This document shows, in pieces, positions 23,740 to 32,771 of a stretch of 64,000 bases of DNA. The notes beneath the pieces are model-generated. The model saw nothing but the letters and a program-made list of their open reading frames with translations. It was not told the origin of the DNA and made no database searches. The position numbers were made by a program, and so were the translations under genes. The stretch comes from Marasmius tenuissimus. Its lineage: Eukaryota > Basidiomycota > Agaricomycetes > Agaricales > Marasmiaceae. Location: contig JAQOTA010000050.1 in assembly GCA_029532415.1 (NCBI GenBank), forward strand, positions 1,488,001 to 1,552,000, read 5' to 3'. Within the stretch, counting starts at the first letter, position 1. Each line of letters starts with the position of its first letter.

Positions 23740-26435
23740 CTACTCCACAACCCGAACAACGATCGTATTCCCATCTTCCATACCCCTTTCGCTCCCGGCA
23801 ACGAGCACCTCCGGCGCTTTATCAAGCGAAATAACCCTTCCCGCGCCTCCAATCCCTCCAACAGCAGGCCTAACGCCATCTTCCAACGCCATCCGAATCA
23901 CCCTCTTCAACGCATCACGAACATCTCCACCCTCAAAGTCAATATCCTGAGCCAGGTTAACCCAAGTGTAATCAACCCCCGTCTTTCTCATACTTCGGAT
24001 CCCACTCTTGAAATGATCGGAAGCGGAAGGTACAGGTCGTTCAGGAAAATCCCCAACGGTCGTCGTAAACTGCTTCACCCCACCACTCTGCGTCTGAGTA
24101 TTCGTACTCTCCGCACTCGTACTCGAACTCGTATTCCTCCTCCTTATACTCCCAAGCCTCCGTGACAACGAACTCGACGACTTCAAAGGCAGAGGTGGAA
24201 CTGGCGGAAGTGGTGGCGGCGGAAACGGCGTCGCAACATTCATCTGCACCATCTCCGGCTGCGACTCCGCCCTCCCTCTCCCTTGCCCCTTGCCCCGACT
24301 CCTCAACAACCTCTCCCCAACATCCCACACCTCCTTCCCACCCACCGTATCCAAAATCGCATCAACCCCAAACCCACCCTTCTCAATCCACCTCTCCATC
24401 ATCTTCACCACCCCTTCCCCACCATCGAACACGACCGCGTCCCCACCCCAGGCTTTTACTTGCGCGATGATGATATCCTGGTCTTCGCGACAAGACGCGT
24501 GGACGACGACTTTCCATCCTTGTTTCATCAACATCTGAGCGGCTATTGCTCCGACACCGTCATGCCCGTGTAAAACCAGAATTCTCTTCGGTTTCCCGTT
24601 GTCGTTGGAGGCACCTTCGCTCCTAAGGTTCGTACGGCTCGATAGGCTTGTACACCACATAAAGGCAACAACGCCAACTCGTCGATGGTCAATCTCGAAT
24701 CCGAACGTTTGACAGGAAGTGAAGTTGTCGATGATACCCGAGAACGTGGCGAGCCAGGTGTAGACCCGTGTTTACGAGAGGATATCGAAGCAGAAGCAGA
24801 CGAGGGCGTTGGTTGGCTCTTCAAGGAAGGTGGAGGAACGCGGAATATCCGTCTTCGGTCTACGACGACGAATTCTTGCAGAGCACCACACTGGTTTTTA
24901 GCTAGGTTTTGAGAATCACCCTTGTACGGAGCGAAAAAAAAATCACTCACCCTGCGAACCTCGAGGAGTCCAATAACCCAATCCCCCTTTCTGAACCCCG
25001 TCTCTCTCTCGTCTTCCACGACACCGACTTCAACGATCCGCCCAACGAAGCTTCTTCCCGGTGTATACCCCAACTCGGGCTGCTTCAACTTCCCAGCCCT
25101 GGCAGGAGAAGGAGGACTACTGGTACTAGGCACCTCCTCCTTCGTCTTCCTCCTGCTAAGACTAAGACTCCGTATAAGCCCACCAGGCCTCGGACTCGGC
25201 AACGATTTAGTATCACTCGCGTTCCTCTTCCCATCCCTCTCCCCCACCTTCACGATCACCTCTTCCTCCGCTTGACAAACACTCACCCCACACAACCTAG
25301 CATCCACAGCATCCAACCCCACCGCCCACACCTGCACCAACACGCTCCCCTCCGGAACGTAACTAGGCGGCTGACGCGTGTTCGTAACCGAAAACGGGGA
25401 TTCCAATGCTTTGCCCTTTCCTTTTCCTTTTCCCTTGGTACCGTTCGTATGGGTAACTCCACGTGTCACTACCACTTCGACGCAAGTCATGCAACTCTGT
25501 CGAGTGCCGTTCTTCGTGAGATGGAGGTGTCCGTCGGTTCCGATTCCGACGTTGAGTTCTGCGAAGGCGTCGGGGGCGGTGGATGTGGACCGGGAGTGTG
25601 GGGTTCGGGATAAGGGGGAGGGGGTGTAGCCGAGGTGTTTTGCGTGGCTGTGGGAGCTGGGACGGGAGGGGGAGGGGGATGGGGAGGGACGGGGGTTGGG
25701 TATGGATATTGTGGGGGTAGATGGTTGTGTAGTAGAAGAAGATTCCACGTCCGCGTCCACGTCAATCCTACTTAGATCTTCCAACGAACGCGACCTTCTC
25801 TTCATAGGGTTGGGGTTATTCTTGGTGGTTCTCTGCCTAGGTCGGGGAGAGATATTTGTCGGATTTTTCGGTGTCGACGTGGACCGACTACGACTGGACG
25901 GAATAAGAACTTTGCTCTTGGGTATCGAATAGTGTAAAATATTGTCCTCGTCGTCTTGTTCGAGAAGAGCAGTCATGCTCATCATCACGTTCGGTTTACT
26001 CGAAGGAGCGGCATTGGGATTCTTTGACTTTTGCGGTGGTGGCGAATCCGTCGTCGGTGTGCGCATAGGCGAAGGGTATACGTGCTTGGTGGGAGAAGAG
26101 TGAGAATGAGATGAGGTGATTGGGGTCTTCGCCGCGCCAGTGGACTTGCTGGACATAGTGACGACCCTGGGATCACTATTACTATGAGCTCGCTTCAAGT
26201 TCTCCGCCGTCCCATAACCATTCATTGCAACTCCTCCATTCATCTTCTTCCGTCCACTTGTGCTATTTATCCTCGCGGTCATCATTATCGGTTTAGTAGC
26301 CATCATCACATCATCAGACGAGAATAGAGAATGGCCATCTAGCGAAGCGGAATCGTAGGAGGTGTTCGAAGTCACGGAACGTCTCATTCGTGTCGCGACT
26401 GATTCGAGGTTCGTTATCGTCGTGGTGGAGGGCAT
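23740..26435 (-). CDS. Quinone oxidoreductase-like MDR protein with long disordered N-terminus
   Basis: This is a medium-chain dehydrogenase/reductase-like protein. Residues 1 to about 290 are Ser/Pro/Thr-rich and probably disordered. The GroES-like fold follows: SVLVQVWAVGLDAVDARL, GRSFVGRIVEVG, and FRKGDWVIGLLEVRR, then after an intron ALQEFVVVDRRRIFRVP. The nucleotide-binding part has RILVLHGHDGVGAIAAQML, WKVVVHAS and DAILDTVGG, ending IVVRVVE at 23,740. No catalytic zinc ligands were seen. The intron at 24,891-24,950 is 60 nt, in frame and free of stops. Between LTIDELALLPLCGVQAYRA and RILVLHG the frame changes; it can be repaired only by a 29-nt intron (24,586-24,614) or by a frameshift. 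The gene may therefore be broken or carry a sequencing error. Function within the family is unknown. Confidence 0.75.
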
Positions 26436-27446
26436 CGTTCCGATTTCGAATGGTGGTTATGGGGGAGAGCCGATTTGGGAATGGCGGCGACCTAAGCGAC
26501 GGTTCTGCCCAGCCTTTTCTCCAATGGTTCTTCGACTTGAGTACCGCTAAAGATTCGTCTGTGTCGTCGTTATTGGAGACAGCGATGATGATGAATGTTC
26601 GATGCCAAGCTGGTTCTTCTCAACCTTTAATTTCCCACCCGCACGATCAATGAGGTACACACACACAAGAGCCGTGAGTTTCCTTACTCGACTCTTGGTT
26701 TCCAGAGCTCGTCATATTCCCAGAGAATTCGCAAACGATCTTCTCCGCCTCTTTCCTCTTTTCCAGGTGAGAGTATCACACGGTGTGGATGACGTGCTCT
26801 GTTGTGGCCAAGCCTTAGCCTGTGTGGATGAGCGGTTCCTGGCCACCGTGACCCTAGCGCTGAGAAGCCTGCAGAGTAGGTCACAGTGGACTCTGATCAT
26901 ACAGGATCGTGGGGTATATGGAGGCGATGAGATGAAATGGATCTAGTACGCAAATCCCAAGGCAGCGCTGAGAGCAACGGCCAACGGGACACGCGCATGT
27001 GACTGACGCGCGTTGACATGGCGTCAAAAACAAAGAAACGCGTTCAGAGCTCGGGAGGTGTTTCCAGGCTCGGAGGTCTCAACATCGCTGCCTCCCCTAG
27101 CTCAAAACCCGCGTTTTACCGTCTTTCCGTCGAAATAATACCCTCTATGGTAAAGAAAATGAAAGATAACATCACGTGAGAACGGGCGGGCTGACGCTCA
27201 CTTGGACAGTTGCAACCCAGGAAGTTGAACCCAGGTTCACCCCCCCGCCGCCATCACCTTCTACCGAAATACACACAGTAGCCGCAAGATGGCCGTGTTC
27301 AATAATACTATCCCCAATGCTCCTATCTCAGACGCTACTCGATACCCCGTGCTCTATTGAAAACGAAAAAGCCTCGGTCACCAGTGGCATATGTATAAAA
27401 TACCACAAGATCGGTCTTTTCTCCTTGCAGCCTGAGGGAGGATTCC
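26436..27446. other. Divergent intergenic region
   Basis: About 1 kb between the divergent MDR gene (minus) and FAD-oxidase gene (plus). It must hold both promoters. Short open frames near 26,600-26,950 have no family features. A GT/CA-rich string lies near 26,650. No TATA box was called. Confidence 0.4.
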
Positions 27447-29537
27447 ATGTCTCCCCTCCCACTCCTTCTCCTTCTCTTCGCCATCTCAGCCTTTGCCCAA
27501 ACGACACCACCTTCATGCAAGTCTCTCCCAACCGACGAATCGTGGCCATCCATCGGACTTTGGGATACCTTCAACCAATCCATCGATGGGCGTCTAATCA
27601 AGACCGTCCCAGTCGCCGCTGTATGCCACGATCCCGACTTTGACGAGCAACGATGCAAGTACATCCAAGAGCGATGGCACGATTATCACTTCCAGTCAGT
27701 CCCCCCCCCCCCCCCCCCCCCCTCCCCTATCTCCCTAATACCTACTGAACCCACCCCACCCCGAAAAAGCGAAGTAATCCCATCATCCATCATGAACCCG
27801 GTGTTCCTCAACCAAACCTGTGATCCCTTCACTCCCCGAGATCACCCATGCACGCTCGGAAATTACGTTCAGTACGCGGTGAACGTGTCTTCTCCCGAAC
27901 ATATCGTTAGGACGCTTCGGTTCGTGAGGGAGCAGAATGTTCGGTTTGTTGTTAAAAATACTGGGCATGAGTGAGTGAAAACTTGTGCGTTTCTGTCAAT
28001 CACACACTAAAAAAAAGATGTTCCTTTTTTTTTTAAGCTACATGGGACGATCTACGGGGGCGGGTGCTGTGTCTGTGTGGATGCATCATCTTCGTGATGT
28101 TACTTGGATTCCGTCGTATCGAGGGTTAGGATATACCGGTCCTGCGTTCAAGGCTTACGCAGGTGCACGTTCTATTGATCTCGTGGAAGCTGCGAATGCA
28201 CGAGGGCATGTAGTTGTTGGTGGGCAATGTTCAGTAAGTCTCCGATCTTCAACCCTTTATCGTATTCGATTAAAACACCCATCCTTGTTCTTATCTCCAG
28301 ACCGTAGGATTCGCCGGTGGATACATTCAAGGCGGGGGACACTCCGTGTTGACCTCGATGTACGGACTAGCTGCAGACCAAGCATTGGAATTCGAAGTCG
28401 TAACAACAGACGGACGGCTCGTCATTGCTTCGCCCACGGAAAACGAAGATCTCTTCTGGGCTTTACGCGGTGGTGTGAGTGACGACGCGTCTTGCTCGGA
28501 ACTACATTAACGTTTGACTACTTACTCCTCTTCAGGGCGGAGGAACATACGGCATCGTCTGGTCCGTCACCATCAAAGCCTACGAAGACCACCCATCCAC
28601 ACTCGCCTTCCTCAACTTCACCTCCGACGGTATCCCCCCCGAAACCTACTGGGACGCATTACAAACCTACCTCGCCCTAACACCCACATTGACAGCCGCA
28701 CAGCTCGTTTCGTCGGCCAGTCTCCACGGAGAGAGGTTTTCGTTGAGCCCTCTATTCGGGTTCAACAAGACCTCTACCGAAATCGCCAATCTGATCAACC
28801 CCTTTTTGAAGAGACTCGATAATCTTGGGATTAACTACACCCACTCCATCACGACATATCCAACCTACCTCGACGCGTACAGGAACTTGCACGATCTAGG
28901 AAGTATCGGTCAATTCTTACTCGGAGGGTGGTTGATGCCACGGAGCGTTTGGAAGGACACGGGGGATTTCGAGGCGTTCACGGAGGCTGTTCGTGGGATC
29001 TTGGACGATGGTGGGATTGCGGTCACTTTTGCGATGAGAGCGACGAGAGAGGTTGCTGGGGATCCGGAGAATGCGGTTCTTCCGGCGTGGAGGGAGGCTG
29101 AGCAGCTTGTTATTACGGCAAAGTGAGTGCTGGTTTTTTTTGAATGTCGTCTTTGGGGTGGGACCTGATGAGTTTGATATGGCAGGCCGTTACAGGATGG
29201 AGAACCGCTTGATCAGGTTGTGGAGGGTCAAGCGACTGTGACTGATATGTATGATGCTGCTTTGAAGAAGGTGGCGCCTCGATCTGGAGCGTATTTGAAC
29301 GAGGTAGGTGATGTTGTTCGCTCACACCGGGGAGACTTCTCTGACCGGTTCTTGATTGATATTCGCCAGGCCGACTCGAACGAACCAGACTTCAAGACAG
29401 CGTTTTACGGAGCCAACTACGAACGACTCCTAGCTATTAAAGATAAGTGGGACCCAGAACAAATTCTGTACGGCTCCATCGCGGTCGGTGGAGACAGGTG
29501 GTATCAGACAGAAGAGGGAAGGCTATGTAGAACTTGA
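27447..29537 (+). CDS. Secreted FAD-linked oxidase (berberine bridge enzyme-like)
   Basis: This is a vanillyl-alcohol-oxidase/BBE-superfamily flavoprotein. It starts [18 protein letters not shown], a clear signal peptide. The FAD-binding PP-loop region includes [19 protein letters not shown], continued after an intron by [15 protein letters not shown]; His in NTGH is the usual 8-alpha attachment site. VVGGQC before the next intron, then [15 protein letters not shown], supplies the Cys position used for the second flavin bond in bicovalent members. The BBE C-terminal motif appears as [23 protein letters not shown]. Seven exons are proposed, and all phases work, including across an intron that contains 22 consecutive C (27,701-27,722). 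Several N-glycosylation sequons (NQS, NQT, NVS, NKT) fit secretion. The substrate is unknown; carbohydrate or secondary-metabolite oxidation are both possible. Confidence 0.9.
27701..27722 (+). repeat. Homopolymer of 22 C inside an intron
   Basis: Twenty-two consecutive C directly follow the 5' splice site of the second FAD-oxidase exon (CA|GTCAGT then C22). It is an intronic tract, so it does not disturb the coding frame. Length in the true genome is uncertain because such tracts are error-prone. Confidence 0.9.
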
Positions 29538-29918
29538 AGACGTCCTAGCTACATAAACATGATATACCTTCGACGGGCGCCATCTCTACATGGTCTAATC
29601 TCCGTGAGTGGTGGGACCCCAAGGACCCCAAGCCACCTGCGCGGTTTACTACTGCCAGCTGGTCGGATTCTGTTCTGGGACTCTAGGTTCACGCGCGAGA
29701 GTTAGCCGCCGGGTTATCACGTACTGAGGCTATCGGCAACTCGCGGTCAGGGGGCCGCGAGCAGGTGGCTTTGACTTTGATCTACCGTTTCGATTTTACC
29801 ACAACACCTTTCCACCTCCTTACACCGAGCAACCCATCTACTCACAAGGCAGACGTCCCGCTAACGGGCTCAGAGTCATCATCATTTAAACTGGACAACC
29901 ATCATTACAGCACCGGAC
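29538..29918. other. Intergenic spacer
   Basis: 381 bp between two plus-strand genes. Nothing recognised. Confidence 0.35.
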
Positions 29919-30376
29919 ATGAACGATATACGTCACACGAAACTAGTCGGGACACTCGACTTGGGAGAACCTGACCCTCAGGACTTCGATAAACTTATTA
30001 ACCTCAAGAAGTTCACGGTTAGTGGCACATCCGTTGTTGCTTGCCCGTCTCATCTGCTTCATATTCGATAGACATCGTGACCTCTTCACAGACCAATTCC
30101 ATGCTCGATGGTCTCAGTCGGTTGCAAGGATGAGGAACACGGTACGCGGAGGGCCTGCATTCTCCGGCTTCTCCCCAGTTACTCTCGTCGCTCGGGTTGC
30201 CTGACCGCAACTTCTACTAGGTCCTCACGAATGATCACTGCTCCGTTTGTTCAGACGTAAAGGAGTCTAAGGAGGACATGGACACGGACGATAGTGACGA
30301 TGGATATGTCGCTGTCCCGGACCTTTCTACAGACTACGACTATGAGCTACCAGGTCCAAGCAAACCCGACATCTAG
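29919..30376 (+). CDS. Small acidic hypothetical protein
   Basis: I do not recognise this gene. An exon starting MNDIRHTKLVGTLDLGEP and reading to NLKKF is followed by a donor GTTAGT. A last exon reads VLTNDHCSVCSDVKESKE and ends with an acidic tail (EDMDTDDSDDGY ... GPSKPDI) at the stop, 30,376. One middle exon (about 30,080-30,141) is needed, but its acceptor phase could not be made fully consistent with the first exon. The protein would be about 100 residues. It may be a real small gene with a mis-read splice, or a decaying one. Confidence 0.4.
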
Positions 30377-30645
30377 AGAAGCGATTATTGAGAGGGTTGA
30401 GCAGAACATGTCCCACGAGTTGCCGGTGAGAGGTTTCCACCTCATTTCTCGTATTCTGCTAATCTAGACGGCATTTAGAGTTTGTAGGATATAAATTGCA
30501 TCAGACAAGGAGCCAGAGCCCCCCAACGCGACAGCTGCCTCTCGTAGAAGTCGACCACGATGATATACCCATTGTCGCGTTGGTGTTTGTAATCGATACG
30601 GGGAACCATCTGGAAACCTGTTTGGGCTCCGTAGTCGAGGCTCAT

Positions 30646-30711
30646 CTACATAGCACTACGTAGCACGGGTAGTCCGTGTAGCAATTGCTACCACTACATA
30701 GTACTATGTAG
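30646..30711. repeat. Palindromic repeat, type A, left copy
   Basis: Contains TAGCACTACGTAG (30,651-30,663) and the perfect 18-bp palindrome CTACATAGTACTATGTAG (30,694-30,711). The same two elements occur at 39,867-39,940 in the opposite order. The copies therefore flank the 31.5-38.7 kb genes as inverted repeats. Confidence 0.75.
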
Positions 30712-31013
30712 CATCCGTCAAAACCTGATGCGTGTATTCCGTCAATCGGTTTCCATTTGGCTAGCCTCAGATGACCCATTTGGGCAACGGCACTGGGTAT
30801 TACCCCATTTTCAATATCCCTGAAGCCAGGCTGCCAGGGAGGCTCAGTATTTACCTTGAGTCATTTCAGTCAAAGTTCGTCCACCCTGAGGGCTGACCGG
30901 GTCTTCAAGACAATCTTCCGCACTTGGCCGACTTTTGTTTGACTGCCGGAGCTCGAAATTAAGGCTATAAGTAATCGAGCGCTTTTGACACCAGAAAAAG
31001 TGTACCTAGAATC

Positions 31014-31198
31014 TGATTACTCGTGAGGGATTATAGCGCTCGTGAGGGTATATGAGCAGGCGGGCTGTGCATGAGCGCTTGTGAGAGGCCGCGAGGCTCA
31101 GGCACGTTTATAAGCGCTCATGAGCGCCTCTGAGGCTTACAGCCTCTCACAAGCGCTCAGGAACTGCTGTGAAGGTCACTCTCGCGCATGAGTAATCA
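31014..31198. repeat. Palindrome-rich MITE-like element, type B, left copy
   Basis: Ends in inverted GATTACTC (left) and GAGTAATC (right). Inside lies a perfect 17-bp inverted repeat, GAGCGCTTGTGAGAGGC at 31,073-31,089 against its complement at 31,142-31,158, plus AGCGCTCATGAGCGC-type palindromes between them. It has no coding potential. The GCTCATGAGC and GAGGCTCA words recur at 39.06-39.34 kb. Confidence 0.7.
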
Positions 31199-31545
31199 TA
31201 ATCCAAGTAAAATTTTCTCAAAAAAAGAATGTAGGGTACAAGGGAATCTGACTATCTATACAAACGACGTCGTCGTTGCCGTGGCAGTCCATGACGACGT
31301 AATTGACGACGCCGTACAACGTGTGCAAAGCTTGGGCGCAGCCTCCTCCACATCTTGACCATCAACCACCACCATCAACCTCCATCCATCCCATCCCCTG
31401 CTTCATCCTCCCACTTGCAGCATCCTAGGACCCAAGAGAAGTTGAAGGAGTATAATAAAGGTTTATAGGTGCGTCACTGATCGATTTTGAACGGTTTTGA
31501 GTGCTAATTTGAGATCTGCCCTTCCTGGAAGACTTTCCCCCCACT

Positions 31546-32681
31546 ATGAATCGTTTCTCGACCTCGGCCTCGCCATTCGTCGATTCCATGCCGACCAGGA
31601 TCTCCTACGGCGGTTACTGTCCGAATCAGAACGTTTTTGAAGACCCACAAACGCCGATTTCGATACCGACTTCGATATCCAACAACGACGACACCCCGTA
31701 TACCAACGTTTTTGACGATTTTTCTTTCTTGAACTCGACTTCGCCGTGCGATTGCGACCACGATTTCTTGTATAACGATTCGACAACCCCATACCAACAC
31801 GAACGACAAATCTTGTGGGATTGGACTGGTCCCAACGCCTTTTCCGACCCCACGGTGGCCCGCAGCCAACGTATCCCGATCTATTCTTCGGACCCCAATT
31901 CAACAACCCTATACCAACACGAACGACAGATTTTGTGGGATTGGACCGGTCCCAACGCCTTTTCCGACCCGACGGTGGCCCGCAGACAAGGTATCCCGAT
32001 CTATTCTTCGGACCCAGGTCCATCGTTCTTAACGTCGACGGAACGGCGACGTCCGACCTCGAAATTCCCCATCCGACCCTTATTCACCTACGAGCCTCTC
32101 GAAAACGTCCTCCGATCATCTCTTCCGAACACCGTTGCACCCCTAATGCCGAGAAGATCCTCTGCTCGCCCTTGGCACTGGCTCGACGTGTCAATAGTCG
32201 AGAACTGGCTCGGGACGTCGCTGTCGGGCGTCTCAACGCCTAATTTCGAGCAGAAGGGGTTCTTGTACTGTTACCGCATTGAAGGGGGATCGCCTTTCTG
32301 GGACTCGGAGTGGTACAAGGTGGGGAGGACCGTCGACTACGTGAAACGGGAGGACCAATGGCGTCGGCAATGCCATTCTCAAACCCAGACCTGGTTTCCG
32401 CCGGTACCAGTGGCCCACTGTCACCAAACCGGTCAGTATGGCGGTATGGTTTCGGCACCACACCACTAATAGCTTACCTAGAGCGACTTGTCCACCTTAA
32501 ATTGGATCAAATGTGTTTGTCGAGGCCCCGGAAGCAATGCAACGATTGTCTGAAGAAGCACTGCGAAATATTCGAGATGTTAGAGGTTTTTGGACGCGAC
32601 GTATGGGAAGACATTATCGTACCTTTGATTCTAGAAATTGATTCTTTACTTGACCGAGCGGGCTGGATTGAGAAGGCTTGA
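31546..32681 (+). CDS. T5orf172/GIY-YIG-like domain protein with internal duplication
   Basis: The C-terminal domain resembles the fungal T5orf172 (GIY-YIG-related, Mug113-like) fold: GFLYCYRIEGGSPFWDSEWY, KVGRTVDYVKREDQWRRQC and, after an intron (32,431-32,481), ERLVHLKLDQMC and QCNDCLKKHCEIFEM. The two exons join G|AG to give Glu, in phase. The GIY and YIG signature residues are only partly kept (YCYR, YKVGRT), so nuclease activity is doubtful; the Arg of VKRED is in a plausible catalytic place. The N-terminal part is Ser/Thr/Asp/Pro-rich and contains a 40-residue unit repeated twice. The cellular role of this family in fungi is not known to me; related domains are found in mobile elements. 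The gene lies between inverted repeats, next to a transposase relic. Confidence 0.7.
31781..32020 (+). repeat. 120-bp coding tandem duplication
   Basis: Two units (31,781-31,900 and 31,901-32,020) of exactly 120 bp with only about ten mismatches encode two nearly identical 40-residue segments containing QILWDWTGPNAFSDPTVAR. Period divisible by three keeps the frame. High identity suggests a recent event. Confidence 0.9.
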
Positions 32682-32771
32682 AGTGAGAAGTACTAGTAGA
32701 TTTCTTGTAGGTTTCTTGAGCGAAGGGCATAGTATGTAGCGAACGGCGATCTCGAGGCGAAGGATTGGGGG

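Noticed and set aside
24909..25613. Plus-strand frame of 234 codons
   Set aside because: Pro/Arg/His-rich shadow of the disordered N-terminus of the MDR gene on the other strand.
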